Shown here: positions 46,729-58,235 of the stretch, piece after piece
Layout of the letters: each line of letters opens with the position of its first letter
Numbering within the stretch: position 1 is the first letter of the stretch
From: Calycina herbarum
Taxonomy: Eukaryota; Ascomycota; Leotiomycetes; Helotiales; Pezizellaceae
DNA: 64,000 bases
Reading direction: 5' to 3'
Assembly: GCA_001414485.1 (NCBI GenBank)
Contig: LLEY01000097.1
Coordinates: forward strand, 1-64,000
Made by a program: the position numbers and the translations under genes
The notes under the pieces: model-generated
Told to the model about the DNA's origin: nothing
The model's input: the letters and a program-made list of their open reading frames with translations, nothing else
The model's database searches: none

Positions 46729-47039
46729 TACCTAGGCTTACTATAGTAGTAGCACGTCGTACTAGCTAGAACTCGGTCTAGAGTCTTTTAGTATTCGCTA
46801 GTAGAGATGGTTTTAAATATCTTTGAAGTAGTCTAAACAGTAGAGAAGGATCCGCTTATAAGTAGTAAGGGTTTTAGTATTAAACTGAATAAGAATTAAA
46901 AAGTAGTCTTTTTAACTAAAGTATTTATACTAACTAGCTTAGTTATATTAGCTATATATAACTTAGCGTTTTAGCGTCGTTCCTTATCTAGGGCTAGGAG
47001 ATCTACTACTATTTTAACAAAGTTATAATTCTAACGTCT

Positions 47040-47271
47040 TATCACGATTCATATCTAAAGACAAAGGTATAAGAGTATATATATATATATTCGAGAATTT
47101 AAAGCTATAGTTCTAAGAACGAGGGAATGTAGAATATATACCCTACGAAAAAGAGGTATTCCTACTAACTATAAAGAGCCTTTAATCTCGTTATAAATCC
47201 GTCTAAGCGTTATAGCTCTGACGGTCACGTGTAGGACTGAGAATCACGTGTTATAGACCGGCGCTGTAATA
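47040..47271 (-). repeat. Element E 3' LTR
   Basis: Begins TATCACGATTC, contains a (TA)n run and two CACGTG motifs, and ends GCGCTGTAATA where the partner ends GCGCCGTAACA. Confidence 0.92.
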
Positions 47272-47289
47272 TTACCCCCTCTTTTAGAA

Positions 47290-50200
47290 AAAGCTTGTCT
47301 ATAAGCTTTATATTATAACTAAATCGTCTATTAGATGATTATAATCGTCTATTCCGTCTTCCTACGCTCGTATCTAGCTTTATAAAGCCCTTAGTAGACC
47401 AGTGCGAGCTAGATTAGCGAGGTGAAAATCGCGTAATTTGTATAGGTAATACTTAAAATTCGAGGCTAGATACTACTATAGATTAGGGTTATAGCCTAAC
47501 TATTAAACCCTATATTAGAGCTTTCTACGAACTGCTTTTATAGCTAAGACTTCTTCTACTTCCTACTCTTCCTAATCTATAACCTATATTAGTAGGGGTG
47601 GTTCGTTTACCTATCTAGGTAACGGATCTATAGTAGCCTTATAGAGTAGTGACAGGTGGAATACAGGGTGTATATAGAAGTGGTCTAGCAGTTCGAGCTG
47701 GAAAGAGTGTCTTTTACAGGCTGTAATCTAGAACGGACCCTCGTTTTGTCTATCTAGCTTATAGCTCGGCCGGTCTGTCTTCTAATTATAAGTCGATACT
47801 TAAACAAAGTCGTCTACGTTAAAGTCTACTACTCTTCGAATCTGGTTCGTAGACCTTATATAGCGGTCTTATACTTTACTAACTAATTCCTTTACTATAG
47901 TCTAAGTGTTATATATTCTCTATATAAGTGCCTTTATATTAGTCTGGTTAAGCTGTTCGTAGACCGTTATAGATTTATCTAGACGGTTCTAATTAAAGGA
48001 CGTAGTAGCTACGTATCCGTTAATTACTTTAAAAGGCGAGAGCCTACCTAGACTCTCGTATAGAAGCGTAAGCTAAGCGTAGTCTAGAATAGAGACAAGT
48101 TCGCTCTAGTTATCCTAATAGTAACTAATAAAAGGCTGTAGGCGTTAATTAATCTATTAGTTTATGATTTCGGTTTATCCGTTAGTTTACGAGTAGAAAG
48201 TAGTAGATAGCTTAAGCTTTATACCAAGGATTCTATAGAATTTAGACTAGAAAGAAGAAATAAACTATAGTCTATAGTCTAAAACAATACTTTATAGATA
48301 GCCGTAGGTTTGATAGATCTACGTAATATATATTCGAGCTATATCTTAGGCTATAACTGTCTTTAGACAAGGGATTAAGACCGATTACTTAGTTAGGCGA
48401 TCTATAACTACCTATAAGGTATTATAACCTTGTTTATTAGTAGGGAAAGACTTATAGTCTATAGTAATATACTACTAAGGACGTTCTAGAACTAGTAATA
48501 GGTATAAAAACCTAGGTTTACAGTCGTAAGGAACCGTAGCACGTCGACAGTCTCCGCAGTTACTAATATAGGTTTCTATAGACGTCTGTAAACCTTTCTA
48601 CTAGTATCTACAGGCGAGGATAGCTACCGTCTTTGTCCGTCTAGGGTAAGCCATAGATACTTATATATAAGCCTTATAGATTAGGTCTGTCTATAAGGTA
48701 CCTTAATTAGGAACCACGAGTCTCTTTTGCCAAAGAAGTAAGCCGTTCTCTATTATCTAGTTTTAGTACTCGCGGGTAGCTTTCGTTTAGTCGTCTTCTA
48801 AGTCCGAAGAGTTACGGTTAGCAGTGAGTAACTGGTCGACAAGGTTAAGCGAGGGTTCTAAGGTAACTAGGGCTAACGTTATAAGAGGTTCTAATTAAGT
48901 AGTAATACGTAGATCTAACTAATTAGACGTAAGTAAGGTTTATTATCTTATAGACGCTTTTAGGTCGTTCTACGGGTTAACGTCTTAGTCCCGGCGTATT
49001 AGCGTATCCGTTTTCTCGTTCTACTTACTAGATCGAAACGTAATTATAAAATAGAACTCTGATAGAAACTCTACCTATCTCGCTTACTACTAGTTTAAGG
49101 TTTTAGAGGTTATAAAGTACTCTAAAGCCTTATAATCAGTGAAGACCTTAATCTAGGAGCTAGTCTAAGTAAGATCCGCTCGCTATTATCCGAAAGAGCG
49201 TATAATAGCTAGCATCTCCTTATCGTAGATTTAGTAGTTTAGCTTAGCAGAGTTCATCGTCTTCGAGAAGTAGCCTACAAGCCTCTATAGTTCGGTTTCG
49301 GATATATATTATAATATTACAACTATAACCACTCCGTCAGAAGCGTCAGTCTTAACTATAGTCTCTAAATCGGCTGTAAAGTAGTATAAGAGAGGGGTAG
49401 TAACCAAGGCTTCTTTTAATATATTAAAAGCCTTCTTATATTCTAAGTCGAACTTAAATAGTACTTCCTTATCTGTAAGATAGTTTAGTAGACGAGCAAT
49501 CTATTTATAATCCTAAATAAAACGTTGGTAGAAGTTATAAAAACCTAGGAAGGACTAGATACTCTTAATAGTACTAGGATATTTCTAAGAAACGATTACT
49601 AAGATCTTCTCTAAGTCGACTTCGATTCTGTCTATAGAGATAATAAAACTAAGGTACTTTGTACGAGTAACGTAGAACTCTATCTTCTTAATATCTACTT
49701 ATAGCCTAGCTTTATAGAGCTATTCTAAGACCTTACAGACGTGTTCAACGTATTCGAGCTTATTATTAGAGTATATAAGAATGTCGTTAAGGTAAGCTAT
49801 ATAAAAGTTATTAAGATATTCTATAAGAACGCTATTTATATACCTCTAGTATATAGTAGGACTGTTAGTTAAGCTAAAAGGTAACACTTTACATTTAAAC
49901 ATACTATAATAGGTCCGAAAGGTTATAAGTTCTTCTAACTCTAGTTCTATATATATATAGTTGAAAGCTTAACAAATGTCGAGCTTTATAAGGATTTTAG
50001 TACTAGTAATTCGTATAAGAGTTTCGTCGATTAGCGGAAGAAGGTACTAGTCCTTACGAGTAAGGTTATTAAGTTTCTAGTAGTCGATATAGAGCTATAA
50101 GCTTCTGTTAGGCTTCTTTACAAACAGTACTAGAGAGGCGAAAAGGGTATAGCTAGGAATAATAAACCCTTTGTCAAGGTTATCGAGGATATACTACTTT

Positions 50201-52840
50201 ATAGCTAGAAGTTCCTTAGTCGTTATCCTATATAACAGGCTATACGATAGGGTATTTAGACCTATAAGTTCGATCTAGTAGTCGACTTAGTTTTATAGTA
50301 GAGGAAGCTTATCTAAAGCTCTCTTTAAAAAGACATCCTTAAAGTCTATATATTCCTAGTAAACGTTCTATTCTACTAGTTGTTCGTCTAAAGCGTAATC
50401 TACTAAAGAGAGCTCTATACGTAACCTGTCTATAAGAGCATAGTCGATCTCTTATAAGCTAGTAGAGAAGACTTCGTTATCGCGCTTTTGAAGGTTAAGT
50501 TTAAAAGCGGCAGCTCTAATATAATAGATATTAATAGCGAAGTCTTCCGTAGGTTTACGAATGTCTATAAGCGAGCTTACAGCTGCTTTATAGTCTATAA
50601 CTAAACGTTTTCCTAAGAAGGATCGACGACGTTATTAGCAGTTAGGAATAAGGACTTATATTCTATTCTAGGCAGAGACGAGGTCTTACTAAAAGCTTTC
50701 GTCTAGAATTTCCTCGAGAGTAACTAATAGCGAGGTTTAACGCTAGCTTCGAGGTAGTATTGAATAAATTAATATAGGTTCCTCTATAGCATTCTAGCAG
50801 AGGTCGCGGTTCTCTATATCCTCCTAAGCCTAGAGGTCTAGTAAGGAGATAGTTATCGATTCCCTAATAATAGGTACTAAGTAATCGAATCGATAAACTA
50901 GAGGAAGGGATTCTAGCTACTTAATCTTACAGCTATAGACTACTAACTTTACGTTTATATCTATAAGCTATTAACAGCTAATAATAATATCGTATCCGCT
51001 AATATTAGTAATTAAGAAGAGCGTATTAGTAAACTATTATCTGTTAATACTTAACGTTAAGCGAATAACGCAAGTAATCGCTAGTCCTTTATATCTATTA
51101 AACCCTGTAATTAATATTATATATAACAGCTTTTCCATAGCCTATCTGTAATATTAACTTAACTAGTTAGCTAAAGCCGTGTTAATAAATAGCTATCTAT
51201 TCGCTCTAGTATTAATAAGTCTAGTAGTATTAAAAGCATATCTATTCTTAATTAAAGTATATACAGTTATAAAAGCCTTTCCGCCTATTATATAACTTAG
51301 ATTAAGAGGTTAAGATCTAAGTTTATTTTACTCTAAAGAGGAGACTTACTTTAGAGCTGTTCTTTTCCTAAGTCCTTATAGACGAGTTCCTCGTTAGCCG
51401 ATTCTTCTCTAGACGCTTGTAGTCCGCAGGAGTCCGTAAGCGAGTTTTCAGCGTCTTCTAATAGCTTAATAGCTATAGAGAGTTTTCAAGGAAGAGGGCA
51501 TTTACTAGCATAGTACCTAGGTTTATTGTAATTATAATAGATAACGTCTACTACATCCTAGACAGGAGTCGTACTCTTATAAGTAGGCAAAGGAGTCTTA
51601 TAGTCCGTAACTAGAGAGTAATAGACCGGGCTTTAGGTTGGCGGATAACTAATAACAGCACATAGAGCCGGAAGTTAGTAAGTTAATCCGTAGCCGGTAA
51701 GGAAACCTCTTATAAGTAGGCAGCGGTTATAGCAAGCTATAAGGCGTTCCTTAATAGTTACCCTATCTTAATAGACAGAGTAACAGCAGTTATATAACTA
51801 GTTAAAGGTTACTAGGGTAATTCGGACTAGCGAGATACTTACTTAGAGAGCTAGTATAAGCTTCTGATATAAATCTTCAGACTACTCACTTAACAGGATA
51901 TAAGCCTTAGTTATAAGGCTTAAGAAGGTTGCTTTAAACATAGTAAAAGTCTCGTCCTCTTATATTAAGAGTTTATAGAAGACCTTATAGGCCTCTACGG
52001 CTTCGTTACTATCTACGAACAAGGTATCTAGATATATAAGTATATCTATAACGTCTATAAATAAGGTAGGGGAACCGAAATCTATCTATGGTTCCAGGTG
52101 CTCTTATACTACGCCAGAAGTAGCTATAAAGACGAAGGTAAGTTTATCTTATTCGTCCTCAAAGAGGTTCTTTCTTATTTTACTAGCTAGGATAATCCGC
52201 TAGGCCTTATATAACAGAGAGATGCTATCCTTAAGTTTCTCACTATCTTAAAACTTATAAGTAGAATTGTTAGAACTAAATCAGGAACGGGAGAAGTCAG
52301 TAGTAACCTCTTAAAGGGCTTACGTATACTCGCGGCTTAGGAGAGGGTTATTAAGGTGGTTTACAGACAACGGGGTTTAGTAGAGTTACGTACGTAAAGA
52401 GAGGATTTCAGCCTATAAACAAACGTTTTCGTCTATAGGAGGCTCGCTTATCACAGGGGAGGTAGGCGAGAGAGGGGCGACTCTAGAGGTATTATCCAGT
52501 TGTTAAGGCTCGGTTTAAGACGAGCTAGTAGGTGTCTTCCCTTTTCTACTACAACTACTTCGAGTGTCGGCTATTATATTATCGGAAAGGAAGAAGGAGA
52601 AGGTAGAGAGAGGTTATAAAAAAAGGTTATATAAGCTATTACAGGCGTGTCTTTTAAGGAGATAAGTCGTTATAGACGCAGAGATGCTTAAGAGATCCGT
52701 TTATAGGAAGAGAGGCTATTATAGACGAAGGAGGAGGGTCGTAATTATACTATTACAAGTATAAGATCTTCTAGCTATTATAAGCGTAGAATCTAGTCGA
52801 TATTATAATCCTTTACAGAGAGTAAAAAGGGTTAAGCTTT
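47290..52840 (-). pseudogene. Element E gag-pol remnant
   Basis: On the minus strand a gag zinc knuckle (51497-51545) keeps its overall form, with a Cys and the His read as Tyr. The reverse transcriptase catalytic motif reads YLND at 49772-49807. Integrase-like sequence should lie leftwards, at about 48000-48700. Stops are frequent. Confidence 0.8.
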
Positions 52841-52846
52841 AAATAA

Positions 52847-53080
52847 TATCACGATTCATATCTAAAGACAAAGGCATAAGAGTATATATATATATATATT
52901 CGAGAATTTAAAGCTATAGTTCTAAGAACGAGGGAATACAGAATATATACCCTACGAAAAAGAGGTATTCCTACTAACTATAAAGAGCTTTTAATCTCGT
53001 TATAAATCCGTCCAAGCGTTGCGGCTCTGACGGTCACGTGTAGGACCGAGAATCACGTGTTATAGACCGGCGCCGTAACA
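52847..53080 (-). repeat. Element E 5' LTR
   Basis: Partner of 47040-47271, with the more GC-rich termini of the two. It is followed directly by the CGTCT duplication. Confidence 0.92.
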
Positions 53081-53085
53081 CGTCT

Positions 53086-54369
53086 CTTAAGTATAGTAGC
53101 CGAGTTTCGTAGCTATAGTATAATTTTCTTCTATATATAGAAGAATCGTTCTAACTCTAATATCTCTCTAAATATAGCTATACTTGAAAAGCGACCTCTG
53201 AAGTTAATAAACGTTTCTCTAGTATAATCTTTTCTATCTATCTACAAGGCCTAGAAAGCGTTCTATATATTCTCTATCTTATATCCGGTTAAGAAATATA
53301 AATCTAAAAGTTTAATTATATCTTAATAATCGTAGAAAGTAATATAAATCGACTTAGACTAGTATTAGAGCTTAAGATAGTTCCTAGTAATTCTAGTAGT
53401 TGTTTCTTAGATAAGAGCTTTTTAAGTTAGACTTATATTATAATAATCGGTATTTACTAGAAGTCTATTATATACTAATATCTTCTATTATTAGTATATT
53501 AGTAATATACTATTATCTAAAAGTTTAATTTTTTCTATAATTTTACTTTTAGTAGGTTAGAGAGTATTTAGACTATATTCGGGGTTATATAGAGTAGTCT
53601 ACTATTAAAGGAAGGTATTAGAGACAGGTTCGCTCCTTAAGCAAAAGAGGTCTAGTATAGTACTTAGAATAGAAGGAGAGTTATAGTCGGTTTTAGATTA
53701 GAAAGGTTAAGAGACTCTGGTTTATTCTTAGAGTTCTTTTATAATAGATTCTAACTATTTAAACCGATAGTTATTATTTTAAAGTTCTTCTTCTAATTCT
53801 TATACTACACTCTATATCTCGTCTATATTAGAAAAGTCTCGTAGGTCTCTAAGGTTTTAGACTAGGCTCTTATCTTTGTTATTTCTTAACTTTTTAGGTT
53901 TAGGTATATAATTACAGTTTAGTACGTATTTAGAGAGAGGCCTACTAGTTTCTCTAGTAGGTTACTTAACGCTCTCTAGTAGAGCTTAGAAGGGACCTAG
54001 GGTCGCTTCTTAGTTTAATATACTCGATATCGTTGAGAGAGAGGTTTAGAAGTAGATTCGAGAGCCTTTTAAGTAACTTAATATCAACTTTCCGAACCTT
54101 ATATAATAATCCCTATATAGAGAGAGTTATTTGAAGTCTTAGGAATCCTTAGCGTCTTCTACTTCCTTAATATATTAGAGGATACGCTTTTTACTAGCTA
54201 ACTAATAGATATTAAACTCTAATATTACTAGCTATCTATAAACTAGTAATTTAAGGTTATTATTATACTAATCTAAATCTAGGCTAAATCAAATTCGATG
54301 TAGGACGTCAACGCGCTTAGTAAGATATTATAATAAGCCGTCCCTAGTAAGAAGAATTTAATCTTTTAA
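53086..54369 (-). pseudogene. Element B gag-side remnant
   Basis: Unclaimed interior between E and B's right LTR. By position it is B's gag region read leftwards. No knuckle motif could be read with confidence, and stops are dense. Confidence 0.55.
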
Positions 54370-54641
54370 TATAATAGTATAAAACAGATAATACTATAAA
54401 AGAGGTATATAGAAGTATATTCTATAGAATAATATACTTAGATACTAGGCTCTAAATACGAAGGAAAAGATTAAATTAACCTTTCCCGATACTAAGAGTA
54501 AGGGCATCTATATACAAAAGAGTTCGGATAATAATAATAGACTCGAAGGTTCGAACCAGATATTCCTAATACTTGAATACGTATTCTATCTAGTATATAC
54601 GTAACCTTAGCAACTCTTATTCCTAATAGCGGGCTATTATA
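54370..54641 (-). repeat. Element B 5' LTR
   Basis: Partner of 28115-28386, followed by AGACT at 54642-54646. No obvious tRNA primer-binding site could be read next to it. Confidence 0.92.
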
Positions 54642-54646
54642 AGACT

Positions 54647-56604
54647 AGTCTAATAATACTCGTAGTTTATACTAAACCTATTTAGCAGTTGCTCTATATA
54701 AAGCTTTAGTAGTCTATTACTTACCTTTTATAGGTTAGTAGAATTCCTAGATTATATTAGCTTATAGGTCTACCTTAGTAACTCTAAATATCCGCTAATC
54801 TTCTAATCCTTTAAATACTATTATAACTTCTTTTTTAACCTTTAATACCTAATATTTCTTATTAACTTCTAACTTATAGTCTTAACTAGAGAGGTAGGTA
54901 GTAATATCCGACTTTAGATATCTATTATATTTATCGAATCCCTCTAAGTAATACTACTACTATTTAGTAGTATTATCTTTTAAATTAGTAACTATCTATA
55001 GATCTCTCTTCTCTAAGTAGTTATTTAGTATTATCTATTCTAGTCCTAGCTCTTTAAACTTAATAGTTTCTTTCCTAGTAATAGAGCTAACTATAGTTAC
55101 TTAATCTTAATTATTCCTTATTATCTTATAAGTAGTTAAGATAGTAGGATTAACTTCTTAAGTAGAATATAGGCTCTAGAAATCAGGTTTCTATTCTTCT
55201 ATATATACCTATCTATTTCCTCTCTTAAAAGTCTCGATAAATACCTATGTTTCCTCTTTCTTAGGTTTATATATTTTAGAGTTTACCTCTAATAAGTTAG
55301 ATTCTAACTCTAATAACTCTAATAAACTTATTAATAGTACTAATTCATATTCTACTTAAAGAGGAGATTCGTAATCTATCTCTACCTATATATTATAATA
55401 TTCTTTAAGTAATAGATCTCTATTATTATTAGTATTCTATACTCTATTAATTTATAACTTAGTTCCTTTATTTAGCTATAGGTATATAGCGCTTGTAGTT
55501 ATATCTATAGTATCTGTTTTAATCTATATACCGTATTCTCTAGCTTCGAGTTCCTTGTTTATAAGTTTAATTTTATCGAGTAATACTACTTCTTTACGAA
55601 CTATAGCGTTGATTCGTCCCTTTCTATTAGAGTCTTTCTTCTTACTATACTTATTTACTCTATAGCTAGAGAGGCTATAGTTATAATATAAGTTCTACTT
55701 ATGTTAACGATTTCGCTTCTCTTAGGAAAGTCCTTCTTTCCTCGGAAAGGTTTTCTTCTATATAGCGTTTGCCTTCTTACTATATTTGTTAGCGTAAGAG
55801 TACTTCTACTTTCCTAACTCTTAGCTCTTTTCTCTATACTTAGGGTTACTCTTTCTAAATTTATATAAGCGGTTATCTAACTAGACAACTTCCTTAATTA
55901 TACTTATAATAGTTAAGAACTATATATTCTACTTAGCTATTTCCTTATAGATATATACCTTTAATCCTCTATAGAAGAGTTCTATAAGAGTAATAGTATC
56001 CTACTCCGATTTCGTTCTATAACGTTGAAATTCATTAGTATAGTCTATTACGGATCTGATTTATTATAATTCTAAAAGCTTATATATAGCTGTTCAGATC
56101 GTGTTAAAGTCTCTAAAGACTTTTCTAATAGTTACCTTAAATCCTCTCTAAGATTTAAATATAATCTTAGTTAATTCTATCTTTCCGTCTTTATTCTTAT
56201 TTTTAAAGAAGTCCTCTAAGTATAGCTAAGCCTATTCTAATACTAATCCTCTAAGGTAGAAGATAGTAAAGATAGTTTATAAATTATAATTACCTTCGAA
56301 CTTATTAGAATTAAAGTTAAAGTAGATGTCTATTTAGAGAAGGAATAAGTCGAGTTCCTTTTATTTCCTATAATACGTGTCTAGTATCTTAACTTTAATA
56401 GACTTAAGTGCTTTAACCTTATAAAGCTCGGGGGCGTCTAGTATACTAACATTGTCGTCGTTCCTAGTTAACTGTATACTAGTAGGTGTTCTTCTAGTTA
56501 TACTTCTAGATGTTTCTATAATATTAACTCGACTAGTATTTAAGCTAGCTACTGCAGAGGTTGCTAGGGCTATAGTAACTAAACTTCTAAGTAGGTGCTT
56601 AAAG
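54647..56604 (-). pseudogene. Element A gag-side remnant
   Basis: The other half of element A beyond the B insertion. The zinc knuckle is at about 55661-55708 on the minus strand. The presumed gag start lies near 56560, close to the leader sequence shared with C and D. Stops interrupt the frame throughout. Confidence 0.85.
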
Positions 56605-57066
56605 TATAACGAAACTTAAATAAACTAAACAAAGATAACTAAGTCTTAAAGGTTAGTATATAGATAAGAAGTATAGATACGCCGGGTTGTTTACTTAGAA
56701 GTAAACTCGTTACTTATATTAAAGATATTAAATAAGATTATAAGATTAATAACTAAAGTTAAATACGAAGCTCCTATCTAATAGTAGACGTACTAGTCTT
56801 ATATAGAACCTTCGTTTATATTTAGAGTCCTACTTAGTAAGAGTCCTAAAGATAGAGTCTAACTCTATTTCTAGAGCTTCTTAAAACTAGACTCTATTAC
56901 CTAACTACTCCTAACCGAGTTATATAATATAACTATAATAAGATCCTAAGATTATATATCTTACTATATTTAATTCTTTCTTTCTTTTAGGGTTCTAATA
57001 GTGCTTATCCTATCAGAGCATCGCCTAGACTTCACTTCGTCACGTGCTAGCACGTGATTCGTAACA
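56605..57066 (-). repeat. Element A 5' LTR
   Basis: 462 bp, as long as its partner at 23733-24194. It starts TATAACGAAAC and ends CACGTGATTCGTAACA, followed by GTAGA. Confidence 0.92.
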
Positions 57067-57071
57067 GTAGA

Positions 57072-57525
57072 AGCTTAGTACTACTATAACTATTTAGTAA
57101 CCTATAATTCTTATTATCCGAGATCCTAGTACAGTTCTTCTTATACGCCTAGTATATCGAGCTCCTATTTCAAAACGTTCTTTCTACTAAGACTATATTA
57201 TATATTATAGTATCTTCTACCTAGAGTACTAACTTCTACTATCTAAACTATAAAATCAAACGTATAGCTTTTAAAGACATCCGTCGTTATAATATTTAAA
57301 TAAATAACCAACTCTACTTCTACTACTAAACCCTCGTACTCTATAATAAAAATATTATATACGAAAAAATATATACTCTAACCTATACTCTAAGAACTAA
57401 ACACTCTCTACACCTATAACAACAGTGTCTATCTCCTAGACACTATACTCGTAGAACTGCTTATAGAAGCTTAAACAGTAGAAAGATTTCTAATAGATAT
57501 CTTTCAGCTCCTTATAAGTTCTATA
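57072..57525 (+). repeat. Left arm of the palindrome, inner part
   Basis: Continues the left arm after the A insertion and is the reverse complement of about 58236-58690. Differences are overwhelmingly left T/A against right C/G. Weaker similarity may continue a few tens of bases into the spacer. Confidence 0.9.
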
Positions 57526-57935
57526 AGCTAGGCCTACTAAATAAACTATATAAAATCTATTCTTAAATTCACTATTCGTTTCTTATATTTATTAGATAAT
57601 TCATTTTATATAGTATAATTAGTATAACTTTATAAAACGTTTTATGAAATTCATATAAAATAGTTCGGCCGGATTAATAATTATCCGAGTCACGTATAAG
57701 GCAAGTGTAAGGCACGTGCGAGGCACGTGTAAGCCTAAACTCATTTACCCCTTAAAACCTACCCCAACTATTACGTGGCCTAATATATAGAATATATGAA
57801 AAGTCATGAAATTCATATATATCATGGTTTTATTTTAACTAGTTTACGAAAAAAAATCGAGCCTTGAATTTAATTCAAATACACCTTGTTTCGTGAATTT
57901 TCACTATTTCAAGTTCTTTTGGGAGCCCTACTGTA
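57526..57935. other. Palindrome spacer, non-coding
   Basis: AT-rich sequence with no ORF of note. It has a short tandem at 57691-57735, where an AAGGCACGTG-like unit occurs three times with period 11-12 and includes two CACGTG boxes. Confidence 0.6.
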
Positions 57936-58235
57936 AGCGTCCTCGATTCGGAAACTAGTATCCGACAAGCGGCGCGTGGGCAAAAACTTACGCAGCTTGC
58001 TTTTGTATACGTGCCCTTGTCTTTTGTAACGGGCGTGTTTGAGATGAATGTTAGGGAGATTAATGATTCGCCCCTCTGAGCTTGGGTTTCTATTATATTT
58101 TTATATATTACTGTTTTTAGGACGGCCGTGCTTTTCAGAGAGATTCAGGTTGTAGAGAAGTTATACAAAAGCAAGCTGCGTAAGTTTCTGTCTACGCGCC
58201 GCTTGTCGGATACTAGTTTCCGAATCGAGGACGCT
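57936..58235. mobile_element. MITE-like element with 73-bp terminal inverted repeats
   Basis: Inverted repeats of about 73 bases (57936-58009 and 58162-58235) begin AGCGTCCTCGATTCGG and differ at only about three positions. The element is flanked by TA on both sides (57934-57935, 58236-58237), the target duplication of Tc1/mariner-type transposons. The 150-bp centre has no coding capacity. The element is not AT-converted, unlike the retroelements nearby. It sits exactly at the inner end of the right palindrome arm. Confidence 0.85.

Larger units (their letters stand above)
47040..53080 (-). mobile_element. Element E: Ty3/Gypsy LTR retrotransposon inside B
   Basis: Short LTRs at 47040-47271 (232 bp) and 52847-53080 (234 bp) are flanked by the target duplication CGTCT (47035-47039, 53081-53085). 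They differ in length only by one AT unit in a (TA)n tract. The minus-strand purine tract AAAAGAGGGGG next to the left LTR shows that the element points left. At 6,041 bp it is a different family from A, C, D and B. A gag zinc knuckle and a reverse transcriptase are recognisable on the minus strand. Confidence 0.93.
28115..54641 (-). mobile_element. Element B: Ty3/Gypsy LTR retrotransposon inside A
   Basis: LTRs of 272 bp at 28115-28386 and 54370-54641 are flanked by the target duplication AGACT (28110-28114, 54642-54646). Next to the left LTR the minus strand has the purine tract AAGAGAGAGGGA, so the element points left. After removal of C, D and E the interior is about 5.7 kb and the whole element about 6.2 kb, a normal size. 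Its interior pieces are 28387-31810, 39288-39969, 46734-47039 and 53086-54369. The minus-strand reverse transcriptase motif is at 30905-30932. The LTR family is the one also seen at 1-260. Confidence 0.92.
23733..57066 (-). mobile_element. Element A: Ty3/Gypsy LTR retrotransposon, host of the nest
   Basis: LTRs of 462 bp at 23733-24194 and 56605-57066 are flanked by the target duplication GTAGA at 23728-23732 and 57067-57071. Removing the inserted block 28115-54646 leaves an element of about 6.8 kb. Next to the left LTR the minus strand carries the purine tract TAAGAAGGGGATAG (24195-24208), so the element points left. On the minus strand I can follow a gag zinc knuckle (about 55661-55708), a protease DSG-like site (27946-27985), the reverse transcriptase catalytic motif (26958-26990) and a chromodomain tail (about 24800-24905). 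It belongs to the same family as C and D, and is interrupted by stops throughout. Confidence 0.93.

Noticed and set aside
47040..53080. CRISPR-like regular repeats
   Set aside because: Repeated words are LTR pairs and (TA)n runs; no regularly spaced repeat-spacer pattern occurs anywhere in the window.
23733..57066. A giant cargo-carrying Starship-type element
   Set aside because: No captain tyrosine recombinase, no intact cargo genes, and every part of the block is explained by nested LTR elements and the palindrome.
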